From assembly GCA_947311845.1 (NCBI GenBank), contig CAMZMU010000034.1:94987976-95051975 (forward strand): a stretch of 64,000 nucleotides of DNA, written 5' to 3'. Source of the stretch: Poa pratensis (Eukaryota > Streptophyta > Magnoliopsida > Poales > Poaceae). The translations under genes were made by a program, and so were the position numbers. This document shows positions 33,843-45,608 of the stretch, piece by piece. The first letter of the stretch is position 1. Every line of letters starts with the position of its first letter. The notes beneath the pieces are model-generated. The model ran no database searches, was not told the DNA's origin, and saw only the letters and a list, made by a program, of their open reading frames with translations.

Positions 33843-35121
33843 TGATCTACAACAATTAAGTTCACTTAGACATGTTCATAATTATTATCTAGCATTAATA
33901 TTTAAAACTAAATTAAAATGCTCCCACTAAAATTGATATTCCTCATGATCAAATTAGTGTATACGAAATCCACGCTCAACATACGATCAATAGATGGATA
34001 CATGCCATTGAACGTAGCTTACAACGGGTAGGTCAACAGACCAATCACTTCCTACCATGACTTTCGCTTCATCTTTCGATGTGTGTGCTCCGAGCTCATA
34101 ACTAGTTATGCTCGAACGTCAAGACAACCAACCGCTTTTGCTGTAGGTACGGTACACTACACGCCTCCCGAACCCTTGGCACACATTACTCATGGATACA
34201 TGGCGCACGGTGACAAGCATCCGGTTTGACGCTGCTACGTGTTGGAAGAGCACGAACTCCTTGATATTTTCAATTTTAGCTCAAGTAATTAAACTCTGCA
34301 GCTACCGAGGAATCTCCCTAATAATCACACTACTGCGCAATCAAGGGAAGAGCAAGAAAACAGTATAAAACATGCACAAGTAAATAACACTTCGTGATGT
34401 AGTATAGTCTTCTTCCTCTAGCTTCGGTGGCGCCTCCACCGGTGTGGCCATGTCGAGGTTCACGACATTTGCATGCCTTCTCCTATCCTCCACTATCACC
34501 ATAGCTCGACGAACAAGAACGAACGGCACGCCGGCCAACAAAACAAAGGTTAGTCAACAAAATATAATTTCGAGACTATACCACATCACATGTCCTGCAA
34601 AACAGAGTTAGACGCCTCTAACGTTTGTTTGCATATTTTAGCGTGGCTGTAGGATCAACGGGACAAACCGGAAATACTACGGCCCTCACCAAGCATGTTC
34701 ATTCATGTTGCTAGATTGACATTGCGGGGTGATGGACAACCCAACATTACGAAAACGTTGCGGCTCCCCATCTAAACGATCACATGTGCGCGTGACCCCG
34801 TGTGGACCTAGTCCACATGCCCTTTCCGCTATCAAGTCAACGAGGCCAACTATAATAAGATTCGAAGCTACTGAAGCACTTCGTTGGCGCCGACGGGCAT
34901 ACTAGGAGCAGCCGGAAGGTCCGCGGATTGCCAGAAGTCCGAATCTTACTATGCCGCTGGAAACAAGACGAGACCGCATATTGGGAAGCAAACATAAATA
35001 AACTGAATGTTAGAAGAAATAGACTTCAATAACATACCCGCACAAACTTATGCGGTGCCCGCACACCATGTGCTCTAGATCAAATCATGTATCTACGCAT
35101 AGATCGCTCTGATACCACTAT
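33843..35121 (-). other. Copia 1 5' leader
   Basis: 1.28 kb lies between the 5' LTR and gag. It contains the primer binding site at 35106-35117 and otherwise only short ORFs. It probably holds packaging and dimerisation signals, but none can be identified by eye. Confidence 0.6.
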
Positions 35122-37265
35122 TGGGTTGCGTGTACGGTAAATTAAAATTTTCCGTATAGCTACGCAACAACTGCCAAGATCTACTATGAAGATACATGCG
35201 AATACGAAGATCCAAAGATCTAGATAAATACGTTACCAACACCGAAGTTGCGGAAGTATGTCGATGACGTAGTCGATAGCGTGTCGCCGATTCCCTCAAC
35301 CAAGCCTGGTAGAGAGATGCCGACGTCCTCTCCTCCTGCCTTGTCACCTTGATCCAACAGCGTGAGGGTCAACCGTCAAGATCGACGGATCACCCCTCCG
35401 AGAGCTTGCACGCGTACGCCGGGAAAGGTTCAGCAGGGCTTCAGCGTCCAAGCTTGAAGCACTACTGGTGTATATGAAGGTGGAGATCTAAACACATGAG
35501 AAAGAGAGAGAGATTAGATCTAGTCTAATCGGATAGGTTGCCTCTAATTAAGTTCCTCTAATCCAACTAGAAGAGATCTCAACTTGAGAGTCTATTGTGT
35601 CAACTTGTGAGTCGTCCAAATAGGAGGGGGTGGGTTTATATAGATGGCCCAAGGGGTGGAGGGACTTGGGCAAGGGGAAAGCTTTCCCCTAGTCAAGTCG
35701 GTTTGGTCAAGGGGAAAGCCCCCCATGCCCAATTCGGTTTGGGAGGGAGGAGTTGGAGTTGGACTCCAACTCCCTCCCCCTCCACCGCCTCTACCACCGC
35801 CGCTGCGGGTGGGGCCCACCCAAGGCCGCACCGAACTAGGAGGTGGGGCCCACCTAGGCCGGACGCCTTGGCCACCACCACCGCCGCCTCCCCCCATGGG
35901 CCGCAAGGCCCACTAGGGTTTTGGCTGGGGGGAGCCTCCCCCCCACGGCGCCTTGGCCCACCACCACCACTTGGTGGTGCGGCTACCTTGGTGGGCCCCT
36001 AGGGCCCAACTTGGTAGCCCCATGGTGGGCTCCAATTATATATTTTTCCAATAATTAATTAATTAATTAATCAATTAATTCTTTTGTCTAATTAATTCCA
36101 AATAAACATTTTCCTTTTACAGAAAATTCTCGAATTGAATACTTATCACATAAAACACTTTTACATGATCCGGGACACCTAGTGTCCGCCGACAAAATTC
36201 CTGGATAAATATTTCCATCCTTTATAAACCATCGGAATAAATCCGACCGTGATAGCAACTTCTATCACAAAATAATCTCTCCGATAAAACCATATCTATC
36301 ACGCAGATACCATTCCGGTGATACTCTGTCTATGTTCCAAACCAACCAAATACACAACTAACCAATCCTAGTTTAAGCGTGTCCACCCTACAGGTTCGAT
36401 AACGTGTAGCTATAATTGGATATCCAATCACCGGCCAGGGTCAGGTCCGTGGACGACCTGAATAATTGCTACCGTTATGCGAAGACACTCTGTTGAACCT
36501 GCTGGCTATTTAATATATCATTCCCATTACTGGCGATACCAAAATTTCACCCGAGATATAGATCCGTGGATGATACCATGAATCAATCATTGATTCATTA
36601 CATCTTTGTCTATCTCGTTAACCGGCAAGTTCCCTTTACTCGTTTCCGTATCATGATATCCCACACGGTGTAGCTTCACCATGCATTGTCTGCAGAACAT
36701 ATTGGATACCTTATAATACCGAGAGGGCCCAGGGCGTATCTCTCTAATCACCGAGGAGTAATTTCCCATCTCAGAACATTAGGATATACACACACCTTGG
36801 AGTCACCCAGTGACAGCCGTTTTACCACCCAGTTACGGCCATGGTGTTGACAGTACCAAAGTAACTCTTCCAGTATGCATAACCCTAATAACCTCGTGGT
36901 TACAGGACATGTTATGTAATAACCTTACTGTGATAAAGCTAAGGACAAAATGATATTTTAACGGAATCTCTTAGCATACCAGAACTTGCGTTTACCCGGC
37001 CATATTATTATCCAATAATATGTCACTCATTGATGCTGACATAAACAATGTCCATGACTAGGAAAGCAGTGTCATCTAGCAATCAACAAATTAGTTCGTA
37101 AAGGAACTAGGGTATATTTTACGTGTTCATATTCTCTACACGTGCGAGTGAGCTTTCCTCTAAATCACGTATTCAGAAATCACCGCAGTTATAGCATAGA
37201 GAATACAAATCATAATTAATGAATCAGATGTATAAATACATTGCCTTTTGGGCATACATCCAACA
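35122..37265 (-). repeat. Copia 1, 5' LTR
   Basis: This is the right copy in plus coordinates, 2144 bp, ending in the TGTTGG start on the minus strand. A pyrimidine- and GC-rich block at 35690-35990 and an AATT repeat at about 36050-36075 match the same features of the other LTR. Confidence 0.9.
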
Positions 37266-37276
37266 AGTAGGAGTTC

Positions 37277-37423
37277 TGTAGGACGGATACGTAGGTTTAG
37301 GGGAAGCCTCTCACATGTAATACGTGGGGGTTCCGGTGTTTATATAATAGGCCAAAGGCCAAGAGTCAGAGTACAATACAATTAGGGTACAACAAGTTAT
37401 CTAACCTAATATATACACTAACA
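37277..37423 (-). repeat. Copia 2, 3' LTR
   Basis: 147 bp, containing the element's polyadenylation region. It differs from the 5' LTR by CATGTAA/CACGTAA, TTCCGG/TTCTGG, one extra G in TTAGGGTAC, and TACACT/TACGCT. Confidence 0.9.
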
Positions 37424-39075
37424 CCCACCCCCGCCCCCCCGCCCTCCCGTAGTTGCAGCGGGAGGTTCTTGGACATAGAGACTGGACCGAAAATCGAGAA
37501 AGAGCTGGGTCGGCAGTCCCTTGGTCATAACATCAGCAAACTGAAGTGCAGAAGGGACATGTAGAACTCGTGCTTCACCAAGAGAAACTTTCTCGCGAAC
37601 GAAGTGGATGTCGATCTCAATGTGTTTGGTGCGGCGGTGCTGCACTGGATTGGACGACATGTAGATGGCGGAGACATTGTCACAGTAGACAAGTGTAGTA
37701 GAACTGAGAGGGCGATGGAGTTCCTGCAGCAGTTGCCGAAGCCAACAGCACTCAGCCACGGCGTGAGCCACAACATGATACTCTGCTTCCGCACTAGAGC
37801 GGGAGACGGTGGTTTGTCGCTTGGAGGACCAGGAGATCAAACTATCACCGTAGTAGACGCAGTAGCCGGACATTGAGCGACGAGTGTCTGGACATCCAAC
37901 CCAGTCAGCATCAGAATATGCCGTGAGTCCAGTAGAAGATGAGGCACGAAGCTGAAGTACGAGATCCAAGGTTCCACGGACATAACGAAGAACACGCTTC
38001 ACCATAGCAAGATGAGGCTATCGAGGAGCATGCATGTGGAGACAAATCTGCTGGACCGCATTTGAAATATCCGGACGCGTCAATGTGAGGTACTGAAGTG
38101 CACCCGCTATACTCCTGTAGTCCGTAGCATGAGAGAGGAGCTCACCATCAGAGTCAGAAAGCTTGGCAGCAGTGTCAACAGGTGTCAGGGAGGGGTGACA
38201 TTCGGCCGTGCCAGCACGCTGAAGAATGTCGACTGCATACTGACGCTGAGAGAGAAACAAACTGTCGGATGATCTGCTAACAGCAATGCCGAGGAAGAAG
38301 TAGAGATCTCCAAGATCAGTCATGGCAAACTCACTGTGAAGCCTGTCGAGAAGACACTGCAAGAACCCAGGAGATGATGCAGTAACTATGATGTCATCCA
38401 CATAGAGGAGCAAGTAAGCTCTATCAGAGCCGGATCTCAGAACAAACAGCGATGTGTCAGTAACAGACGCAACAAATCCCAGCGTGGTCAGATAAGCAGC
38501 AAACCGTTGGTAACGGGCACGAGGAGCTTGCTTCAAACCATAAAGAGACTTGTGAAGCCGGAAAACATGATCGGGCCGTGACGCATCAACAAATCCAGGT
38601 GGCTGCTGACAGTAAACAACTTCATCAAGGTAGCCATTGAGGAAAGCATTCTTGACATCGAGTTGCCGGATGGGCCAGGAGCTGGAGATGGCAATGTGAA
38701 GAACCAATCTGATCATAGCAGGCTTGACAACAGGACTGAATGTCTCATCATAGTCAATGTCGGGACGCTGAGTGAAGCCACGAACAACCCAACGTGCCTT
38801 GTAGCGAGCTAGTGCCCCGTCAGAGCAGAATTTATGCCGGAAAATCCACTTGCCAGTCACCACATTGGCCTGCGGTGGTCGATGAACAAGGGACCAGGTT
38901 TTGTTGTCGAGGAGAGCCTGGTGGTCATCTGCCATTGCTTGACGCCATTGAGGACTTTGCATTGCTTGACGAAACGTGGAGAGTACCGGAACAAGAGTGA
39001 TGTCCATGGCCGACAGATTCAGCCGATCCACCGGTCGCACTCGACAACCGAACCTCGTGGTCGTGGGTGCAGGTG
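37418..39075 (-). pseudogene. Copia 2 reverse transcriptase and RNase H
   Basis: This part copies the element RNA into DNA. The RT core runs from WRQAMADDHQALL to CLHMHAPR. It includes NKTWSLV, GKWIFRHKF, RQLDVKNAFLNG, SLYGLKQAPRA and the catalytic YVDDI. An in-frame TAG at 38015-38017 interrupts it. RNase H follows with DADWVGC, SSAEAEYHV and the YCDNVSA aspartate, then HIEIDIHFVREKV, and a Gly-rich end at 37418 inside the polypurine region. All catalytic acidic residues that I can check are present. The frame differs from that of the integrase part upstream, so a frameshift lies near 39020-39080. Confidence 0.85.
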
Positions 39076-41153
39076 CTGGTGCAGGAGCGGGCCTGTCGAG
39101 GTATTAGACGCACGAGTCCGTGTCGAGCTAGACCGTGCAGCGGCGCGCCGCGCTGCCGCAGTAGGAGGAGAGGCGGCGCGGTAGAAGTAGCAGCCGGTGC
39201 AGCGTCGGGTGTCGATGCCGAGTGGGGAGCCGAGGCAACGTCGGGTGCCGATGCTGAGTGGGGAGTCGAGGCAGCGTCAGGTGGCGCAGCAGAGGCGCGT
39301 GCCGTAGCAGCTGGTGCAGCGTCGGGTGCCGATGCCGAGTGGGGAGCCGAGGCAGCGTCGATTGCCGATGCTGAGTGAGGAGACGAGGCAGCGTCGGGTG
39401 CTGCAGTAGAGGCACGTGCCGCGGCAGGCGTCGGGGCGCTCGCGGCGTAAGGGCGATCATCCTCGACGGGCTCGCGGGTGGCCGTAGACGAAGCCACGTG
39501 AGGAGTTGGGTCCCATATGTCGCTGAAGAGGAAATCCAGGCGTCGTGGCGAAGGTGCCGGGGGAGTGTCCCGTGCATGAGCTGCTTGCTGAAATGGTAAA
39601 ATGCCCTCATCGAAGACAACATGCCGTGAAATAATAACTTTCCCTTAAGTTGGATCATAGCAGCGATAGCCACGGTGTTGCGAGGGATAACCGAGAAAAA
39701 CACAGGGTACAGAGCGAGGTCGTAGCTTGTGTTTGGCGGTGGACGCAACATTAGGGTAACAGAGACATCCAAAGACACGCAGGCTGTCGTACGGAGGAGA
39801 ACGATCGTGTAGACGTGTGTAGGGGATGTGAGAACCGATGGCTTTGCATGGATGTCGGTTTAGGAGATAGGTGGCAGTGGCAAGTGCTTCGGCCCAAAAG
39901 GACTCAGGGAGATGTGCCTGAAACATAAGAGTGCGCATGGCGTCGTTGATGGTGCGAATAGCGCGCTCGGACTTGCCGTTCTACTGAGAAGTATAGGGAC
40001 ACGATAGAGGGAGTGTCGTACAGTGTGTTGTGAGGAGAGTGTCTATGGTGGAGTTGAGGAACTCGGTGCCATTGTCTGTTTGGAGAGAGCGGATGGTGGT
40101 ACCAAACTGTGTGCGGATATAAGTAAAAAACTTTTCAAGGGTGCTAATCGTACAAGATTTTTGACCCAAAGGAAAAGTCCAATAAAAGTGAGAATAGTCA
40201 TCGACAATAACAAGATAATATCGAAAACCAGAATTACTAACAATAGGCGATGTCCACAAACCACAGTGTATCAAATCAAACTTGGCACTAGACACAGAAG
40301 TAGAAGAACTAAACGGTAGACGCACATGTTTGCCAAGCTGACAAGCGTGACACACAGAGGAGCGCCTAACTTTATTACACTTTATTAAAGAAAATTTCTG
40401 AAGCGCCGACATAGCATCTTGACCGGGATGTCCAAGCCGTTGGTGCCAGAGATCAGCGCTGGTGGTGGCGAGCATGGCGGTGGGTGGTGCACGATGAGGG
40501 TTGCCAGGAAACGTGTAGAGATCCCCTTCACTATTGCAGCGAAGGATCGCGCGACGAGTCTTCAGGTCCTTCACAGAAAAACCAAGAGCGTCAAACTCAG
40601 CCGAACAAAAATTGTCTCTAGTAAATTTGCGAATAGATAGTAAATTCCGAATTAAGTGTGGAACGAGAAGAACATGGTTGAGTTTAAACCTATGACCAGA
40701 AGGAGATTGAAAGGAGGTGTAACCGGAGGAAGAGATGGGCACGGATGTGCCGTTTCCTACGGTTACAAAGTGTGGACGGCGACGGATGTTACCCTCGTCG
40801 TTGGTCCTGTGGGAGGTGGCGCCGGAATCCATCACCCAGCCGCCCTGCTGGTAAAGGCTGCTGAGGGCGGCGATCAGACCGGCGTTGTCCAAGGCAGGCG
40901 AGGTCGGGGACGTCGGACCCGACTGGTAGAGCGGGGCAGCAGTGGTGTTGTACGCCTGTGGACGCGGGCCGATGATGCCTGGCGCGGGAGAGGGATAGCG
41001 CCACTGCCCCGCACCCGAGGCTCCAGGAGAGAAGCACACCCACGGTCCGGATGGAGCCGGGGTCGGCGCAGCTGGGTAGACGGGTTCGTCTTGCCCCCGT
41101 TCTTGTTCTTCTTCTTGCGGGACTGGCCGGAGTTGGAGGACTCGCCACGGCAA
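39076..41153 (-). pseudogene. Copia 2 protease, integrase and linker
   Basis: The protease carries the aspartyl motif MDSGATSH. The integrase finger shows H...H and CHACQLGK. The catalytic core has LQTDNGTEF for the second Asp, but the first Asp, normally in a C-D-LW motif, is Gly (IHCGLWTSP, codon 40260-40262). In-frame stops lie at 39981-39983 (after PYTSQ, before NGKSERA) and 39645-39647 (before GKVII). The linker to RT at 39180-39450 is an Ala/Ser/Pro-rich repeat (APHSASAPDAA-type units). This part is in another frame from gag, so a frameshift lies at about 40950-41150. Confidence 0.85.
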
Positions 41154-41869
41154 GCCGTGCCGGTGCAGGCCAGCAGAGCAGGATGCCGTGCTTGGGCGAC
41201 GAGGGCGGTGGAGGCAGCGTTGGCATCCGCGTTCGCCAGCTGCATCTCCTCCATGAGGAGCATGCTCCGAGCTCGAATGAACGTGGGCAGCGGATCAGTC
41301 ATGGAGATGACGGTGGCCGCGGAGGCAAACTGGGGGCCAAGGCCGCGCAGGGTATTGAGGACAAGGGCCCGCGCAGAGACGGGCGAGTCGTTGTCGGTGA
41401 GCGCGTCCGAGAGCTGCTTCTGGCGGCGACAGTACTTGGTGATGGAGGACGTGTCTTGGACGAGCTGACGGAAGTCATTGTCGAGGTAGATCGCCTTGCT
41501 GGCCTTGTTGGCGGAGAAGAGCTCGAGTATGGCGAGCCACATCTGGCGAGCGGTCTGGTCGCGGGCGAGCACCATGTCAGCGACGTCCTCGTCGATTGCA
41601 GAGTGGAGGTGGTTGAGGACGGTGTACTCGTCCGCCAGCTAGGCCGTGTTGGTGTACGAAGCGGGGGTGGAGCCGTCGATGTGGCCGATGAGACCGGCAC
41701 GGCCGAGAGAGGCCTTCAGGTAGATGCTCCACTTGGTGTAGTTGGCGGCGGTGAAGGAGAGCACCACGGGAGCAACATGGCGGGGCGCGCCACCGGCGGG
41801 TACATCGCCGGAGTTGGAGGGCACAAGGGAACCGGAGGAGAAGGTGAGGTTGCTTGGGGTGGTGGCCAT
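40950..41869 (-). pseudogene. Copia 2 gag
   Basis: It starts at the ATG at 41869 (MATTPSNLTFSSGSLVPSN), 64 bp inside the 5' LTR. A UBN2-type capsid region follows (NYTKWSIYLKASLGRAGLIG, VLARDQTARQMW, NDFRQLVQDTSSI). One in-frame TAG at 41639-41641 interrupts it. A Lys-rich segment RKKKNKNGGK near 41110 is nucleocapsid-like, but no CCHC knuckle is seen before the frame is lost. Confidence 0.8.
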
Positions 41870-41932
41870 GGAGGCAGCGGAAGAGGGAGGCGGCGGCTAG
41901 GGTTTTTAGGATCGAGTATCAATCTGATACCA

Positions 41933-42078
41933 TGTAGGACGGATACGTAGGTTTAGGGGAAGCCTCTCACACGTAATACGTGGGGGTTCTGGTGTTTATA
42001 TAATAGGCCAAAGGCCAAGAGTCAGAGTACAATACAATTAGGTACAACAAGTTATCTAACCTAATATATACGCTAACA
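41933..42078 (-). repeat. Copia 2, 5' LTR
   Basis: 146 bp, directly followed on the minus strand by the initiator-tRNA primer binding site. See the 3' LTR entry for the differences. Confidence 0.9.
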
Positions 42079-42780
42079 AGTTACTCGAGCCAGAGCAGCC
42101 GGCAATGTATGAGTAATACATGCTGGTTGTGTAGAAACTTGAGCATAGAAGGGAGTGGGGCAAATAGCTCCTATGCGACGTTTTTCATCGTCAATTGATG
42201 GGCAGCGACGTCGTTGGCAGGAATAGCTCTGCTGCGACATCGCTGTTTGAACAAATTGCTCTGCTGCGACTTGGCACTTAAGCGCAGTTTGTTAGTTAGT
42301 ATTAGGATTATGGGGAGCCGGCGGGTGGGACCCACAACTTATCCACGTCAGCTTGCATAAGATGGGACCCACACAGCAACGACGACCGTTATATCCTCCT
42401 CCCCCGCGCGCGCATCCTCCCCTGCCTGTCTTCTTCTTCTCCGGCGACAAAGCACGGCAACGCCGGCGAGCTCCGATTCAGACAAGCATAACAGATAATA
42501 TTGGGAAGCTCCGATTCAGACAAGAATTCAAACAACAGACAGATAGAATTAAAACTGCACACAAACATAGCATATAAGTATACTATTACAGACGGAGTAG
42601 TTCTAATGGCAGGGCTCATCGGAGCAAAAGCCACACGGGCACGGATTAGTTCATATCTACGCTATTACAGGGCACGGAGTAGGACGTCACCGCAGCTCCT
42701 ACCCCTAGTTCGATCCATCCAAAATTGGGCTCACTTGAGTGAGCCCCAGGGGTGCGGCGGCGACGAGGCGGCGACACCGC

Positions 42781-43347
42781 TCAGTCGGAGTCGGAGGCGC
42801 CCCACGGCATGTCGGCGAGGGACTCCTCGATAGCATGGCAGTAGCGGAACTCGTTGAGCTCCTCTTCCATCTGCCGGCGGGCGACGAGCTGCTGCTGCTC
42901 GTCCTTGGTGCGCTCCATCAGCTCGGTGGTGACCCAGTCGAGGTCACCGTCGTCGACGTAGTCTCCCGGAAGAAGGCCGACGCGCCCGGCGCGCGGTGCC
43001 AAGCCCTGCTGCTCCTCCTCCTCCCTCTTCGGCGGCGGCAGCGGTGCTCGTGCAATGGCGGAGCTCCCCGCGCCGGAGGAGCTTCCGCCCGGCTCGTAGC
43101 GGCTGCCTCGCGCCGCCGCCGCAATCTCCATCTGGCGGTCGTACTCGTCGACGGCGCGCCGGGCGTACGCAGGCGGCGCCGCGATCCCGTAGTTGGTGTA
43201 GTTGCGGGCGCCACGCTTCTGACCGCCGTCGGAAGCAACCCGACGCGCCCGTTCGGGGTCAGAGGCGTGCGCCGGCCGCTTCCGCTCCTCGTCAGATCCG
43301 CCGCCGGAATGGCCGCCGCGCGAGCTGGAACCTCCGCGCCTCATCAT
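42781..43347 (-). CDS. Intact 188-codon ORF carried by the Mutator-like element
   Basis: The ORF starts with tandem ATGs (MMRRGGSSSRGGHSGGG) and is uninterrupted. It is basic and Ser/Gly-rich at the N terminus, has SRYEPGGSSSG in the middle, and ends acidic with DYVDDGDLDW, ELMERTKDEQQQL, EEELNEFRYCHAIEESLADM and PWGASDSD. The C-terminal half should be helical and charged. A TATTTATCC box lies about 130 bp upstream on the minus strand (43475-43485). I recognise no domain. It may be a captured host exon or a protein proper to the element. Open length and a promoter-like box make it worth testing for expression. Confidence 0.5.
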   Translation of the reverse strand: MMRRGGSSSRGGHSGGGSDEERKRPAHASDPERARRVASDGGQKRGARNYTNYGIAAPPAYARRAVDEYDRQMEIAAAARGSRYEPGGSSSGAGSSAIARAPLPPPKREEEEQQGLAPRAGRVGLLPGDYVDDGDLDWVTTELMERTKDEQQQLVARRQMEEELNEFRYCHAIEESLADMPWGASDSD

Positions 43348-43559
43348 CGGCGCACGGCGGGGCTTGATCTGCGGCGGCGGGGCTGGATTGCGTGGTTTTG
43401 GTCGCCGGCGGCGAGAGTGGCGCAGATCTGGAGTGGGTGAGAATAGCTAGGGTACGACACACTTGTGTGGATAAATAGGAGAGGGGAACGCGACGCGGTG
43501 GGAAAAAATGGCCTTGGCCGTGCCTGAGAAAGGGATTAGTACGTGGGCCGTGGCCCAAC

Positions 43560-45480
43560 CCAAAGTCAAAAGGCGTCCCGTGAATTAAATCAGCGAAAAA
43601 ACATTAGCGGGCCAAAAACTGCTACTGGCCTAGAAAAGTGCTAGATCTGGCACAGTTAGCGTTTTTTTTCCTAGGTTTTGTTCTTTATCAGTTTAATTCG
43701 AAATAAAATACCTAGATCTAGAATTTTACTTCATATTTTTAGGATGCCTATATTAAAAGTTACATGCTTGTGTAGATAACACTAGTAAGCACTTTGTACA
43801 TTTTTAATAATGTTGGTAAAACTTAGGATTGACCGAATTTAAAATAAGCATAAAAAATTCAAAAAAACATGAAGATTTTTTTGATTTGCAAATAAACCAT
43901 TATTATTCATTTTCATTTTTAAACTTGAGTTTAGTTTTTCATTTTTAAACTTGAGTTTTTTTTGATTTGCAAATAAACCATTATTATTTAAAAGAAAATA
44001 AATTAGATGAAGATTAATTCAAAAAAATAGTGAGACTTCAGAATGACACTATATAGATAGAAAACAAGTCTAGGAGTTTGTTTTGGCTGATTAAGACAAG
44101 TTGAAAAAAACACTTGCTTAGGAATGGAGCTGTTTACCCTACCTTTAGAGCCCATTTGAATTTTGAGAAGACAAAAAATCAAGATTTAAAAAAAATTGTC
44201 CCAGTGCAATATCTCGATGGATGGGACAACTCACTATTATAGATTTTCTATAATAGTGAGATGCCCGACCCACTGAGCTACTGGATTAGAACAGGAAATG
44301 CAACACCCAAATTGTGAGCATGGGGACTCGAACTTGGATGGGCAAATGGAGGCATCAACCCTTGCCACTAGGCTATGCCCATGTTTGCGATAAATCTACC
44401 ACCATTAGGAGGTAATAGTTACAACCCTCCATCTAACAAAAATACACCCCAAATTGTGAGCATGGGGAATGACACTATATAGATAGAACACAATTTGTAA
44501 TGATTTCCAAACTATAAACTTGTTTGTTCTAACTTGGTCGTCAATCCGAGCCTTCATGAAAAAAGTGCTAAAAAGGATCTCCAAAGGTAGGGTAAACGAC
44601 CTCATTTCTAAGCAAGCTATTTTCGACCTTGTCTAAATCGGCCAAATAACTGTTCTACAAATCTATTATGTAGATAAGAAGACTATGTGGGCTGGTTTTT
44701 TCATTTTTTTGATGTTTTTTGAATATTTTATGATTATTTTGAATTCGGTCAAACCTAAGTTTGACCAAGATTTAAACAAGTTTAAAACATGAAAATGAAA
44801 AACTAAGCCTGGATCCTTCTTAGTCACTCCAAAATGAAGCTTTGGTGAGTTTTTGGAAAATTTCATGTTGCAAATCCAAAACCACATCTCTTCACACATG
44901 AGAGTTCATAGTTTGAGATTTGAGATTTCACACCACATTCAAGCATATTTTGTTTGAATGTATCTAGACCTTGTTTATCAATTGGAGTTGTTAGTATATG
45001 ACAAACAAAGAACATGTGCACTGGTTTTTCATTTTTTTTGATGTTTTTTGAATATTTTACGATTATTTTGAATTCGGTCAAACCTAAATTTGACCAAGAT
45101 TTAAACATTCAAAATCTAAGTTTGACTAATTCAAAAACATTCAAAATATATTTCATGTTCATGTATTAAAAACATTCAAACACTTATTTCATGTGCACAC
45201 TTTCAAATGAGTTCAAACTTGTTTAAATGTTGGTCAAATTTGGGTTTGACCATTTTAAAATAAGCATAAAAAATTCAAAAACAATCAAAAAATGAAAAAA
45301 CCAGTGCACATATTCTTACTTTGTCATATACTAACAACTCCAATTGATAAACAAGGTCTAGATATATTCAAACAAAAAATGCTTCAATAGATGACATCTT
45401 TTATAGTGACAAATGGCACTTTATTTACCACTTGGTAAATAAAGAAGTAAATCATTGTGTATAGATGACATCTTTTATAA
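43560..45480. repeat. AT-rich core of the Mutator-like element with nested inverted repeats
   Basis: Two foldbacks are visible. 44935-45110 pairs with 45225-45395 (arms of about 170 bp; words CAATTGGAGTTGTTAGTATA and its complement). A looser pair joins 44090-44155 with 44575-44650. The block containing TTTGAATTCGGTCAAACCTAA occurs as direct repeats at about 44733 and 45065. A perfect hairpin, TTTATTTACCACTTGGTAAATAAA, sits at 45419-45442. No coding sequence is supported. These may be smaller MITEs inside the larger element. Confidence 0.6.
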
Positions 45481-45608
45481 GACTCTACCTAGTTGACAAG
45501 GTTTCACAAAAGTGTTGGACATGGTGAACACAAGAACGTGCGAATACCAACATCGGCATGTCCAGAGCACGCCCCCAAGGTGTTCGACATGGTGATTACA
45601 TGGCCAGT

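Larger units (their letters stand above)
28170..37265 (-). mobile_element. Copia 1: LTR retrotransposon with gag but no recognisable pol
   Basis: Two direct 2.1-kb LTRs (28170-30335 and 35122-37265) flank a 4.8-kb internal region. In the minus orientation the LTR starts TGTTGGATGTATGCCC and ends CAACCCA. The primer binding site at 35106-35117 reads TGGTATCAGAGC (complementary to initiator tRNA-Met), and a polypurine tract GTGGGAGAC abuts the 3' LTR at 30336. The flanks AGTAT and AGTAG are a near-match 5-bp target duplication. The LTR start resembles that of the BARE/Angela group, which is inference. With only gag present it is likely non-autonomous. Confidence 0.85.
37277..42078 (-). mobile_element. 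Copia 2: complete but broken Copia retrotransposon with short LTRs
   Basis: LTRs of 147 and 146 bp (37277-37423, 41933-42078) flank a 4.5-kb interior. In the minus orientation the LTR begins TGTTAG and ends CCTACA. The primer binding site TGGTATCAGATT (41921-41932) directly abuts the 5' LTR. A G-rich polypurine tract (37424-37445, complement of C-runs) precedes the 3' LTR. Flanks AGTTC and AGTTA are a near-match duplication. By eye the LTRs differ at about four positions including one indel, so the insertion is young. Domain order gag-PR-INT-RT-RH is Copia; short LTRs suggest the Ale/Retrofit group (inference). Confidence 0.9.

Noticed and set aside
40656..41950. Long plus-strand ORFs opposite Copia 2 gag
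   Set aside because: These are antisense shadows of the GC-rich gag coding strand.
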